A stretch of DNA of 64,000 nt from positions 982,822,482 to 982,886,481 of the forward strand of contig OX336389.2 of assembly GCA_946902985.2 (NCBI GenBank). The letters run 5' to 3'. The notes beneath the pieces were generated by a model. It was not told where the DNA came from, did no database searches, and saw only the letters and a list, made by a program, of their open reading frames with translations. Shown here one piece after another: positions 44,820 to 56,639 of this stretch. Source of the stretch: Meconema thalassinum. Lineage: Eukaryota > Arthropoda > Insecta > Orthoptera > Tettigoniidae. The stretch's first letter is position 1; each line of letters opens with the position of its first letter. The position numbers were made by a program, and so were the translations under genes.

Positions 44820-44990
44820 GCAATTTATGTTCCGTGTGTTTTGAAACAGCTAAATTAGAATATATCGTCGCTGAACTTGCAATACCACATATCTGACAAT
44901 CCTCTTCTTTACCATTATTTTCCTTATGAATGGTCACGCTGCCCAGCTGTGTGGATGTGTCGAGCAACAGAACAATTCATGCTAGGTTCA
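44820..44990. repeat. interspersed repeat, copy 1
   Basis: Similar to 50740-50860 over CTGAACTTGCAAT, TATCTGACA, TTTCCTTAT and CCCAGC. Diverged; family unknown. Confidence 0.4.
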
Positions 44991-45390
44991 TTTTCTGGGG
45001 GTATAAACCTAAAGGAAAATGAACCTTAAATATAATATACTGTAGGAGTGCATAACTACACGGAAATATACTTTTCTACAGTTTGATGTGATCTACTGGT
45101 TGTACATGGAGGAATAATACAATGAATAAGTAAATTGAAGCACGCAAGAAATAAAGACTCTAAGTGCCAAAATAGTGAAAATTGAGTTAATAGTAAAATA
45201 ATGTACTCGACTCCATCACCAAGAACATATATTCTGGCCCAAGCGCCGGAGCAGTTGCAAGTGGTTTGGAAAAAAAAAAAAAAAAGAAAAATCCTGAAGA
45301 TGGCAAATGTGTCATGCACCAAGCATGATGGTCAAATAGTGAGCCAAGCACCAGAAGAATTTAGTGCATCTCATTGTAGAAACCAAGTAG

Positions 45391-45654
45391 TCGAACTACT
45401 TTGTAGCAACTCTTATGCAAGAAGAAGACTTCTTTAAATTCAAATCAGCTGCTGACAGATATATCAACACGTCCAACGTGCATATTTCCAAAGCACATTG
45501 CATCAGGCTGACAGCGGAACGTCCGGGTGTGCTGCAAGTTCGATCGAGGTTGAACGAAATGGAAGATTTCAAAGAAATATATATTAAAAAAAAATATAGC
45601 GGAGTTTTTGATCTTGAACCAGCAGAGCTGGAAACACTTGTCGGAAGTTCATAA
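45391..45654 (+). pseudogene. protein-like fragment, probably transposon-derived
   Basis: Open frame of about 88 codons (QEEDFFKFKSAADRYINTSN, then HISKAHCIRLTAERPG, then YSGVFDLEPAELETL). It resembles uncharacterised arthropod transposon-associated proteins in general appearance, but I cannot name the family. Confidence 0.3.
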
Positions 45655-45669
45655 ATATTTCATAAATAT

Positions 45670-47155
45670 AAGCTGAAATGCCAAATTTCAATGTGTATCG
45701 CTATCTTTACTTAACCTATGTAGGTCAAAAAAATGGGGATACATATTTTATAAATATAAGAGACAATACAAAACTTTGGAAAACTAGACACATCTCATAT
45801 CCAAGTGATATTTTAATGCCAATTTCTGTTTACGTTTCACCAACTCAAAACCTTTTTTCCCCCAGGCATTTTCCCATAAGCTTGCCAGGTAAACATTCAC
45901 TGTCCTTCATGATGTCGTCGATACTTCATCAATGCAGCCATTTTGTTCATAAGGCTTTCCATACATAGACGAACCTAACCTGGGGCTTAAGCCCCAGACC
46001 CCTTTGCTTCTAGCATAGGCATTTATTTCCTTCTTAATAAGGCTTTCTATGCATACACAAACCTTACCTGGTGCTTATGCCCCAAACCCCCTTGCTTGTA
46101 GCACAAGTAGTAGAATACTTCTTAATTACGCTTTCCAGGAATACACAAACCTAACCTGGGGCTTGCGCCCCCGACTCCGTTGGTTGTAGTAAACCAGGAA
46201 TTTTCATTTAAGCTAGTAGCGACCAATGATTTCGCCCATACCGTTCGTTGTCTAACCAAGTATCGACCAATGGCTTTAGAAGAGTACAATGCAACTGTTC
46301 AATTAAATTCAACAACTAAAAGTATTGTATCAACATTTGTAACTCATCACCAAACCTCACTTCTACACATGTGATGACATTGGCATGTAACGACACACTA
46401 TTTTAAACCACAAACACGGGACTAAATGGAGACAATGGAAGCCACAACATCAAACATTACAAACATCTACATCCGTATGTAATCCACTTCACTAAAAATC
46501 CCCCTAGATATGTACACATCATGGTATATAATCCCCCTGATCTTTGTCACACACAGTGGGAATAATCATAAATATAACAGTCCTTAAGTCATAATCTTGC
46601 CTATTTTATATAGGTCTACATATTCGCAACATCCATAAGTTGTCAATATATGCATCTAGATACAGTAGTAGTTGAAAACATGTATCCCCTTCATTACTTC
46701 ACCTATATAGGTCTGGTAATGATCCTGATACACATCCATTTTTTTGGATTCTACCTAATATTTACAAAACTTGTCTCCCCATCCTTACTAGTCCTATATA
46801 GGTCTAATACAGAAAACTATCATATCTCTTTTCCAAGTGTTATTGTAAATGCTGATTTCTGTCTATGTTGTACCCAACCAAAACCCACTATTGCCCAAAC
46901 GTATTCCCGTAAACTTGCCAAATAAACATTTACCGTATTTCGTGATATTGTCTATGACATCAATGCCGCCATTCAGTTAATAAGGCTTTACATACAAAAA
47001 CAAACCTTCCTCGTAGTAGAAGCAGTAATTTTCGTCCAGACAATGCCTAACGTAATATTTTCGTCCAGGCCAAGGGCTTTGTCTATGGCTTCAGAAGAGT
47101 ACAGTGCACCTTTTCAATTGAATTCAACAACTAAAAGAAATGTATGAACAATTTT
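45670..47155. repeat. cluster of diverged direct repeats
   Basis: A block at 45790-45980 recurs at about 46830-47000 (shared TTTCTGT-TACGTT, CGT-AACTTGCCA-TAAACATT, GC-GCCATT). A block at 46268-46330 recurs at 47085-47150 (AGAAGAGTACARTGCA...TTCAACAACTAAAAG). Three units of about 90 bp (AAGGCTTTCC...AACCTAACCTGGGGCTT) start near 45948, 46041 and 46128. Related text occurs near 51240-51300. Confidence 0.55.
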
Positions 47156-47391
47156 ATTTTAACTCACCGCCACATGCCTGCACATGCTAAAATATAATGA
47201 AACACTGTCAGCTGACAACATGGTGGACACTATGGCAACTACACGAAAACGTCGAACAACCAAGCATGAACGTCAACAGGTCATCCGTGACATCACCGGG
47301 GACCCTAAAATCCCACTAACCGAAATTGATCACAATCTCTACTTGAACCAAATTATTAATATAATGTTAATGGTTACGTCCCTTTCAACTA

Positions 47392-47573
47392 TTGCGGCTT
47401 TTAGGGACGCCCGAGTGCCAGAATTTTGCCACGACGGGGATCTTTAACCAACACGGCTCCCTCCCATTTGCAAGTGCCCAATGCCAACTGACAGCACCAG
47501 GATTCAATCCTGCAACCCCAGGAACAGCAGGCGAGAACGTTACTACTGAGCCACGCAGCCAGTCACAAAAATG
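47392..47573 (-). mobile_element. tRNA-derived SINE (family 2)
   Basis: Reverse complement begins GGCTGCGTGGCTCAGTAGTAAC (A box) with GCAGGATTGAATCCTGG (B box). It is homologous to 62268-62460, including the downstream GGGAGCCGTGT and AAAGATCC blocks. Confidence 0.7.
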
Positions 47574-47759
47574 ACTCCTTGTACTACAAGCAAGGGGGCC
47601 TGGAACAAGGGATATGCCAGTGACAGTCAGCAAAAGGGGTCTATAGCAACAGAACCAGCGAGGGCATTTTTTGACGAAAATTAAATCAGTATGAGAAACA
47701 TATTTCACTGAAACCACACAACACTGCAAATTACTCAAAACTGATTGCATTAGCATATG

Positions 47760-50263
47760 CAGGGTGTCTACCAACTCATCTTAAAAGAATTCCCTGAATA
47801 TTCCCTGATTTTTCCAGGATTAATGAGAGAATTCCCTGAGTAAAGACTGCTACATATTTGCCCGGGAACAGGAAGCGTGATGAAATGCACGCTAGTTTTG
47901 GGTTAGTTTTAAGCACTCTCCAGGAACAAGAAGCAAAATGTAATTCAGGAAGCAAATGGAAAATAGGATTAAGTTTTATGTTTCCTGTTCTCGGAAATTT
48001 CAGGAGCCAAACAGATGTGAGCAATGGCGGCACAAGGGAAACAGTTGTGTAAATAAATTTATTTCAATAGAATATTATAAGTGAACTTATTGTCCAGTAA
48101 AATAAGAAAGGTTTGTTAAGTCATGCTGTTTTCACTACAGTAAATCCCCCCAATAAAAGGGACAACGGGAGGTTGAATACCCATCAAGGTGTGTATCATA
48201 TGAGTGTGATCATCTGAACTTATTGTCCAGTAAAATAAGCAAGGTTTATTAAGTCATGCTGCTTTCACTGCGGTAAATGCCTCCAATAAAAGGGACAACT
48301 AATCCTACGTCGCAGGAATGATGATATTCAGTAGCATAAGTCAGAATATAGGTCTACACAGTAATTTACACATATCCAAGGGACGAAGGGAGGCATATTC
48401 CAAGTTCTCACTCTCAATTAGGTCCACCTCGTCATGACAGAAGTAATTGAATTACGCAATTTAGTAATTTATAAATACAGTTAAGTGAAGGAAATCATTA
48501 TGAATGATGTTTCAACAGGCCAGAACACCCTATTATCAGTCTAAAATAATTTAACCAAGTCTGCTTTGATAATACAAGACAGAGTTTGAAAGGTGTTACA
48601 AAAACATTTCCTGGGCGCAATTAAAAACAAAATTGGACATAAGTTCTAGCTTAGCCAAAGAACGTAGGAGCAGACAATAATCAAAGAATACCGGGATGGA
48701 AAAGCCGCGCAAACAGTATTGTAAACCCCGGTCTAACACATTGTTGCCCGAGCACGCTTTACTCTATTCCTTACTGCGGACCGGGCAACTGAAGTACACC
48801 TAGCATGAGAAGTAAGATGAAACATAAATACGTCTAACTTTACTTATTTGTCCATCCATCAACCTCATCGTCACTACTTTCACTGCTATCATTGTCAATT
48901 ACACTTGTATTATTATCGCCAACACACTCGTCTGAACTGATTATCCCACTGTCAGTTCTGCGCACGTCATGCTAACACTTGACCATACACGCGGTAACTG
49001 AGTGTTATAAAACCTCACTTCCAGTACCAAAAGCATTATCAAGACAACAATATACCTATCTGCATTTCGTTCAACAAAGACCTTAGTTCGTAAATAACAC
49101 ATAGTATTTTTATTAATGAATGACTGAGAGGAGAATATTACACCAGAATGAAGCAATGTAAGAAAACGCTAATTTACGTAGCCGGTCGTCTGCGCACCAA
49201 TACAAAACTATGTAAATTAACATAGCCCGCCATCACCCAGTAGTAGTCAAAATTCGATCACTAACAGGAGTTTAAACAGTCCCTAAATCTGTACTTAGTA
49301 TAAAACCAAGCCCCCGATTCTTGGATGTCACGGGTAATCTTGAGAACCACTGGATGGATTTTGATACGGTTTTCACCATTCTGCAAAAGATATCTCGAGG
49401 AAGGTTTCTGTAGCAAATAATTTATGTATGATCAAAGGAAGCCAAGCAGTAACGATTTCAGTGAAAAAGTTAAAAGAAAACTCGCACCCGTGCGCTTTTT
49501 AAGCTTACGCTGGGCAAACCGTTAAAAATATCAATATACTATGAGTGTAAGAATTGTTCAGCATGAAAAGTTCTACAAAAAAGAGCATATCTCTATCTTC
49601 AATACATCGCCCACTATAAGTGTTTTTAGATTGGACGGAAGGGGGATTTGTGTTTCATGCACCTCGCCATTCTTAAATGACGTCTAACAAGAATTACTTG
49701 CACAAGCTATCTCCATGATAATATAATGAATAGTCCAGTCAGTGATTTTCACCCATCATGCCGAGACGTAAAACGGATATAGGCCTAGGTCGTAGTTCAT
49801 TGACATCGAAAACAAAAAGCGCTTGTTACGTAATGCATTCATAACTGTTTCTGGGCAAAGCCGGGGCGGGTTGGTAGTATAAACAAACACTAAATTTAAA
49901 ATATTTTGTCGCCAAAGTTGCTACATCTACCGACAAAATCACTAAATTGGCTTTACTGATCGTAACGAACAAAATGCTGAAGGCCCAATAAAATGGCGTA
50001 GTTGGCTCCAGCGCAGAAAGTGAACGGAAAAGTTACATCATTATGCATTCAGTTGAGCTTGAGAAGGCACTGCTCATTGGCTGAGCACTGTCATCAGTAG
50101 CGAGCGATCACTTCCCGCGAAATTCGAAAGTATTGCTTCCACTTTTACGGGATATAGCCAAACAGAGAAAAATCCCTGACTAACAAAGAAATTCCCTGAT
50201 TTTCCCCCTGATTATTCCAGAAATTCATAATTCCCCGAGAATTCCCGGGTCGTAGACACCCTG
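47760..50263. mobile_element. 2.5-kb element with CAGGGTGTCTAC terminal inverted repeats
   Basis: The ends are CAGGGTGTCTAC (47760) and GTAGACACCCTG (to 50263). Both subterminal regions are rich in AATTCCCTGA motifs. No transposase ORF is seen. The ends resemble hAT elements, but the 8-bp flanks (AGCATATG and TAAGTCCG) do not match. An internal direct repeat (about 48085-48155 and 48225-48300) shares CTTATTGTCCAGTAAAATAAG. Confidence 0.6.
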
Positions 50264-50739
50264 TAAGTCCGCATAACAGTAAAGCCGGGCGGGTGGTTAA
50301 TGAACATGCGAGATTTCTAGTACTGAATATTACTCCAGTTAAAGGGATATTTAATCATGCCTCCTCATTAAAAGCCAAGAATAAGAGGGGAATAGAAATT
50401 GAAAATGACCTTCAAGAAATCAACAGACGAAATGTTTGGGACAGACCTAGACAAGCTTCATTTTGCTGCAAACCCCTCAATGAGAGCCATAACGTCGTAA
50501 AAAAAATAATCAAGTAGTACAAAGGTAGACGGATGGTTCCCCGAAGGGACGCATGGCCAATGTTGTTTTAACGGGAAGAACAGCGAGGTCATCAACCCCT
50601 GAAGTACGGTACTTAAAATTTATTAATTGATTTCTGTAAAGTACATGAAGATACAAAAGAACGAAAGGTGCTGTGAAATATATTCAAGTTGAAATGTGTG
50701 TATAATTTTGTTGCAGAATGTCTTCCATAAAGATGAATG

Positions 50740-50860
50740 TTTATCTTCACTGAACTTGCAATCCTGCGTATCTGACAGTGCTTGTCTTTTCAATTACTTT
50801 CCTTATAATTGGTTACACCTCCCAGCCGTATGTTGATGTGCCATCCAACCCTCGGTGAGT
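50740..50860. repeat. interspersed repeat, copy 2
   Basis: Diverged partner of 44820-44990. Confidence 0.4.
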
Positions 50861-50869
50861 GATTACGTA

Positions 50870-51820
50870 CCAACTACACATAGACCTACATTCCGGATTG
50901 ATCTTAAGACATGTATTATCATGCAGTGTTTTGAATGGGCATGACCTATCTACAACCCTGGGTGGTTTACCAATAGGATGTGCACAATATGGTAAAACTT
51001 CACGAGAGGGTTTCCTTTGTATAAATTATTTTAACTACTGAAATTAACGAATTCACCTGAATCAACAGTCGGGAAAATATCTGGAGATGATGTAGTAATA
51101 GATGTATACTCCTCCGCTGTCTGAGACCCACCCAGCCATCCCAAATAGGATCACTACTTATATAGTACAAATTGCGACTTTGGCATCTATCTTTTTCAAG
51201 GAGTCAGTAATGCCAACCACACGCATTTGGTACTATATCACTTCCGGCAGACCAATGGTTTTGCCTAGACCAATATTTTCGTCCAGACCAATGGTGGATT
51301 GATAGCGCGGCCCGCAGATAGATAACACCCCTGGTTTTTGTCACGCCCAGTGGGGAAAGTCACGCATAAATAATCTTTATGCAGGCCAATAGTTTTGCCT
51401 TTTATTTCATGTCCTGTGGTGTATTTTGTTTTGGACATATTGGCAACATTGACAACGGGTATGACGTAGCGTGTGACGTGAATGTAAGATGACGCGGAAT
51501 CTTGTAAGAATTAACTATTATCGGTAGTAAAAGTAATATTTTCCCGTGCAGCAATGCCGATGCAAATCGAAAATGAACTCCCATAAGCTCCCAGAAGGTG
51601 TGTGAAACAAATTGAATCAAATTATATATATATTTTCAATATTTAGCCTTGTGAAACTGTTATAAAGGAAGGAAACCCTCTCGTAAAGAATTAATCACAA
51701 TACTTTCTTCATTTAGAAACATTAAACAATCAGGGGACCGAGGGATCAGTATCAGCCAAGTGTTTGGATTTCACCACCCTGATTTGTACTAAAAATATTT
51801 AAAAACAGAAATAGTATAAT
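50870..51820. other. no gene; scraps of the 45-47 kb repeat
   Basis: AGACCAATGG... motifs at 51250-51300 echo 47030-47080. No coding frame supported. Confidence 0.35.
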
Positions 51821-51824
51821 AGTA

Positions 51825-52459
51825 CAGGGTCTTTCTCTATGTGCACCCCGATAAACACGGCAAGCTAAGCCGGCTGTGTCTGACGCAGATCGCGGGCGCA
51901 CGTACGCGGTTCAGCCGGTGGTTAGCACGCTCTGCTGACTCATATCGTTAGTTCACACGTGTTTTGTCATTCATATGGACATGTATCTCCAAAGCTTAGA
52001 CGTTAGTGTTGCACAGTTTGTGAGTATTGTAATTACTGTGATTGTGAGACCAATTCACATTGCGCGAACGTGTGTAAATCCATAATTCGTGTATGAAAAG
52101 CAGAAAGTCTTGTTCTGAAACGAGACAATTTCGAATCAAATTTCCACAAACACCTGTGCCTAATGCCAGTACAATTAGTAGGCTCGCTAAACGATTCAAG
52201 GAAACAGGCTCCGTAAATAATAAAAGAGATGACAGACTTTTTTTCATCAGAAGATGTCAGGTGTGTGTTACAAGAGAGGAAGGACATTTTCAGCATTGCC
52301 TATGAGCTCTGTAAGTACACATTATTGAACATGTTTGGTAAAAGTGTGAAAGTGCGCGCCAACGACTGGCTGAACCGGAAACGCACGCCCGCGATCTGCG
52401 CCAGTCACAGCCGGCTTAGCCTGCCGTGTTTATCGGGACGCACATAGATAATGACCCTG
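51825..52459. mobile_element. non-autonomous DNA transposon, about 100-bp TIRs, TA flanks
   Basis: Ends CAGGGTC...GACCCTG flanked by TA (51823-51824 and 52460-52461). The first 100 bp and last 100 bp are inverted copies (CCCGATAAACACGGCARGCTAAGCCGG, in parts). Inside, the plus strand at about 52120-52225 encodes a helix-turn-helix stretch (FRIKFPQTPVPNASTISRLA, then KRFKETGSVNNK) like the N-terminus of mariner-type transposases in arthropods. The catalytic region is missing, so this is an internally deleted derivative. Confidence 0.8.
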
Positions 52460-52565
52460 TAAATAATGAGACAAAACAACAGTTACAATGTTATCCAGCC
52501 AATAAGAGCCCGCGGCGGCAATTTTACGCTCGTTCCCGCCAAATATGGCAGGTTCTTACTCTCGA

Positions 52566-55500
52566 AATCATCATCATCATCATCGGCTTTAACTCGAATC
52601 CGAGTATAAATCTTCTTCCTTCAGTCCAGTTTGTGGATGTGTTTACGGTGACTAAAGAGTCCAATCCTGGCATGGAACAAGCGACCACACAAGTCGCATA
52701 GTATTGCTGGTGGAGGACGTGGTTGGGCTGCTCGAAGTTTCCTAGCTTGACGCTTGGCCTCTTCATGTATGCGTCGATCCCTTTCAAACGTCTTTACAGT
52801 ATCCGAGATGGTACGGCGCCAAGTTGAGCGGTTTTCAGCCAGCATGTCCCAGGTTTGTGAATCAAGACCTGTCAATTTCAGGGTCTGCTTAAATTGGTCC
52901 TTGTAGCGCCTCTTAGGACCACCATGAGGTCTGGTGCCATAGCATAACTCACCATATAGCATTTGACGAGGTAATCTCACATCATCCATCCGATGGACAT
53001 GACCAATCCATCTAAATTGGTGACCTATTATGGATGATTCTATGCTGTTGATTTGAGCCTTTTCCAGAACAGCAATATTGGTAATGCGGTCTTCCCATTT
53101 AATCCTCAAGATTGATCGAAGTTTTTGTAGGTGGAAACGCTCAAGCTTCCTAAGATCACGTCGGTATAGGGTCCACGTTTCACAGCCATACAACAATGTA
53201 GAAATGACTACCGCTTTGTACACCATAAGCTTTGTACTCATGGATAGATCTTTATTCATGAAGACCCGGTGCGCTAATCGTCCATATGCTGCATGGGCTG
53301 CGCCAATTCTCTTATCCACATCCTGCTCACAGGTACAGCTCACAGAAATGGTACTGCCCAGGTACGAGAAGTGGTCAACCTGTTCTAATGGCAAATTTGA
53401 AATGGAGATATTGAACTGAGGAAGAGGTGTGCCTGGTGAAGGTTGTGCCAAGACTTTAGTCTTATTGACATTTATGGTAAGACCAAAGCGATCACATGCA
53501 CTTTTGTAACAGTTAACTGACTCTTGCAGCTCTTCTGGTGTGAGAGTTGGTGACGCAGCATCATCTGCATACAACATGTTAGTAACCTTAGTAACCTGAG
53601 TTTTCCTCAAGGAGCGGAGACGAGTTAGGTTGAAAAGCCCTCCATCAAAACGATACTTGATCTCCACACCTGGGATGTTTGTGGGTGAATCATAAAGCAT
53701 TGCAGCCAAGTACAGCGCAAAAAGCGTTGGAGCCAGTACACATCCTTGTTTCAGTCCATGGGTAATGGGAAATTCATCGGACATCTTATTCTGATGGCAA
53801 ACCTGACCTGTCATGCCATCATGGAGAGCTTTGATTAGATCTACAAAACGCTGAGGGCAACCAAACCGCTTCAGCACTGCCCACATGGCAGGTCTTGGAA
53901 CCGAATCAAATGCCTTTTCCAAGTCATAAAAGACTAAGAAGAGTGGATTCTGTTGTTCTCTACATTTTTCTTGTAGCTGTCTCACACAGAAAATCAAGTC
54001 AATTGTGCTTCTGGAAGTTCTAAATCCGCATTGTGACTCTGGGAGGATCCTCTCAGAGATAACCTTGAGGCGGTTAAGTAGAATTCTTGCAAGAATCTTC
54101 CCCACAATTGATAGCAGTGATATACCACGGTAGTTGCCACAAACACTGCGATCACCCTTTTTAAAGATAGTGACGATAGTGGCATTCTTTAGGTCTCCAG
54201 GTACCTTTCTTGATTCCCATATTCTGAGGATAAGGATGAAAATTCTTGTTTTGAGGGAATGACCTCCGGCTTGAATTAGTTCCAGAGGGATGTTATCTGG
54301 GCCAGGTGCTTTTCTGGGTTTCAATTGGGTGAGAGCTGCACTGAATTCATGATAAGTAGGAGGTACTGCCAACCACAGTTGTTCAGGTTGTTGCGGCACA
54401 TCACAGAGGAAGTCTTCAGCAGCTTCTGATGGACGATTTAGGAGATTGGAGAAGTGCTCCTTCCAGCGTTCCAAGATTTCTTGACTATCAGTAAAGGTAG
54501 TAGAATTATCAGCGCTTTTCAGTGTACCTGATGATGAGCGAGATGGTCCATATATTTCCTTGAGTACGGCATAGAAGTTCCTCAAGTCTCGAGCATCCGA
54601 TAGTCTCTGCAGTTCCTGAGCCTTCTGTTGCCACCAAGTATTTTTAATCTGCCTTATCTGCGTCTGGCATTTACCCTTGAGTTCCAGTAGTTTATCTCTC
54701 TTTGTGTTGGAAGTTGGGTCTTGAAGATGGGCAAGATAGGCATTCCTTTTGGCATTGATGAGAGACAGAATTTCCTCATTGTTGTCATCAAACCAGTCTT
54801 GTCTTTTCCGCACTATAAAACCAATGGTTTCCTCAGCTGACTGTGTGATAATCTTCTGTAATGTGGCCCATTCTTGCTGAATATCATTTGTTACTGGGTT
54901 TTCTGATAACTGGGTGACGATCCTGTTTCCAAAATGTTTGTACATGGATTCATCCTGAAGTTTGGATGTATTAAACTTCTTTCTTGGCAAATTTTTGATG
55001 TTCCTAGGTGGTTTAGGTCTGATGGATATCCTGAGCTTACATATAAGAAGTTTATGATCTGTCCAACAATCGTCTATATTCCTTGCTGTTCTGGTAATAA
55101 GAGTGTCCTTCTTATCACATTGCCGGGTAATGATATAATCAAGAATGTGCCAATGTTTGGAACGAGGATGCATCCACGTGGTTTTGAAGCGGTCAGGTAG
55201 CCGGAACTGCGTGTTGGTAATGAAAAGTTCGTGTTCTGCACAAAGACCAAGAAGCAACAGTCCATTGGGATTACATTTTCCAAGTCCCTGTTTGCCCATC
55301 ACATTATTCCATAGCCTGTGATCTTTCCCAACTCTGGCATTGAAGTCACCGAGGAGCAAGAGTTTATCTGCAGATGGTACCTTGGAGATGATTTCACTTA
55401 GCTGATTATAGAACTGAGCCTTTACTTCATCGTCAGAATCTAAGGTAGGAGCATAGGCAGAGATGAGTGTCATAAAGGAACCTCCTGAGAGTGGTATGCG

Positions 55501-56600
55501 GAGAGTCATGAGCCTTTCGCTGATTGCAATGGGCGTAAGTTGGTGATAATTTACCAGTTTGGTCTTCACAGCGAAGCCCACACCATGAATACGACATTCA
55601 CCCTCATCCTTTCCTTTCCAGAAGATGGTATATCCTGTTCCAGATTCAGTAATCTTGCCTTCAGCAGACAGCCTAGTTTCACTGAGAGCAGCAATGTCAA
55701 CGTTGAGTCTTGATAACTCATGGGTTACGAGAGCTGACCTTCTCTCAGGTCTAATGTTATTGTCAAAATCAAGCAAGGTTCTGATGTTCCATGATCCAAT
55801 AATCAAATTGTGATTCTTTACTGTTTTTGAGTTTCGACCGCATGAGGGGTGACCTGCTGAGTGCGGTTGCCCAGCCGGACCAAGATTGTGACTTCCGATG
55901 TTTAGCCCACCTTTTCTAGGGCCTTCCCCATGTGGGGTGGGCAGCGGTGATCCTAAATAGGCCTGCCCAAACACAGATGCAGGACCGAATTCCTGAGTAG
56001 TCACAGAGTCTCCGGAAGACGACCATCACACATCTGCTGCCAACGTGCAGGTCCGAACTAGGGGCTTCCAGTTACACCCATAACCTGCCCCCACCGTCCA
56101 TATCCCATCGCCGTTGGACTTTGAAAAGTGACGTTCGGAAGAAGTGCCACTGGCGTGAATTTGTTTAGGGTGGATCTCAGCTTGCCAGGACGAGACCCAC
56201 ACTCTATGATCTCTGAGCCTTATCCTGCGGCTCACAAAGAATGAGACATGCAGGACCGAACACAGAGACTGCAACGAACTGCCGCATACTCAAGTACTAC
56301 TGAGGTGCGCCTTTACAGCCAGTCCGTCTGGCGTGGCCTCTTCCGCCTCTATGACCGTTGGGAGCCATGAGAGTGATTGGCTCCTCATCCGCTCATTTTG
56401 CCGTTGGGCCAAAACCTGCCCATCATAACTATGGACAATAGTTTGCCCTATTAAACCTGAGCAATAGGCTGCCCCTTCCGCCAACCACACTGTGCCAGAG
56501 TTCACCTCTTTCACTGCAGGTACCGTTGAGGACTTCACCGTAACCCTGGCAAGGGACCCTAACAAGGTACTACCAGCCGGGCCAGCTGGACCAAGGTTTT
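52566..56600 (-). mobile_element. LINE copy B, near full length
   Basis: The 3' end is an ATC/GAT repeat (52566-52584). A 1127-codon ORF is followed upstream by about 600 bp of 5' sequence to roughly 56600, where the 66-bp array begins soon after. The exact 5' end and target duplication are not certain. Copy A at 1-1902 shares the same 3' end. Confidence 0.85.
52621..56004 (-). CDS. LINE endonuclease-reverse transcriptase ORF, intact
   Basis: Residues about 66-300 form an exonuclease-endonuclease-phosphatase domain (SWNIRTL, ALSETRLS, LLGDFNARVG, WTDHKLL). A linker follows, then RT with GPDNIP, GNYRGISLL, FYDLEKAFDS, GLKQGCVLAPTLFALY and YADD at 812-815. The C-terminus has a CDLCGRLF...SHRKHIH zinc finger near 1100-1124. 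The endonuclease would nick DNA and RT would prime there. The frame is open throughout, but its first codon is GTG and an in-frame TGA lies just upstream, so the true start is unresolved. Possibly recently active. Confidence 0.92.
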   Translation of the reverse strand: MTTQEFGPASVFGQAYLGSPLPTPHGEGPRKGGLNIGSHNLGPAGQPHSAGHPSCGRNSKTVKNHNLIIGSWNIRTLLDFDNNIRPERRSALVTHELSRLNVDIAALSETRLSAEGKITESGTGYTIFWKGKDEGECRIHGVGFAVKTKLVNYHQLTPIAISERLMTLRIPLSGGSFMTLISAYAPTLDSDDEVKAQFYNQLSEIISKVPSADKLLLLGDFNARVGKDHRLWNNVMGKQGLGKCNPNGLLLLGLCAEHELFITNTQFRLPDRFKTTWMHPRSKHWHILDYIITRQCDKKDTLITRTARNIDDCWTDHKLLICKLRISIRPKPPRNIKNLPRKKFNTSKLQDESMYKHFGNRIVTQLSENPVTNDIQQEWATLQKIITQSAEETIGFIVRKRQDWFDDNNEEILSLINAKRNAYLAHLQDPTSNTKRDKLLELKGKCQTQIRQIKNTWWQQKAQELQRLSDARDLRNFYAVLKEIYGPSRSSSGTLKSADNSTTFTDSQEILERWKEHFSNLLNRPSEAAEDFLCDVPQQPEQLWLAVPPTYHEFSAALTQLKPRKAPGPDNIPLELIQAGGHSLKTRIFILILRIWESRKVPGDLKNATIVTIFKKGDRSVCGNYRGISLLSIVGKILARILLNRLKVISERILPESQCGFRTSRSTIDLIFCVRQLQEKCREQQNPLFLVFYDLEKAFDSVPRPAMWAVLKRFGCPQRFVDLIKALHDGMTGQVCHQNKMSDEFPITHGLKQGCVLAPTLFALYLAAMLYDSPTNIPGVEIKYRFDGGLFNLTRLRSLRKTQVTKVTNMLYADDAASPTLTPEELQESVNCYKSACDRFGLTINVNKTKVLAQPSPGTPLPQFNISISNLPLEQVDHFSYLGSTISVSCTCEQDVDKRIGAAHAAYGRLAHRVFMNKDLSMSTKLMVYKAVVISTLLYGCETWTLYRRDLRKLERFHLQKLRSILRIKWEDRITNIAVLEKAQINSIESSIIGHQFRWIGHVHRMDDVRLPRQMLYGELCYGTRPHGGPKRRYKDQFKQTLKLTGLDSQTWDMLAENRSTWRRTISDTVKTFERDRRIHEEAKRQARKLRAAQPRPPPAILCDLCGRLFHARIGLFSHRKHIHKLD

Positions 56601-56639
56601 TTAAAGAGGTGTTACTCCTCTATCACTCCCTACTTGATC

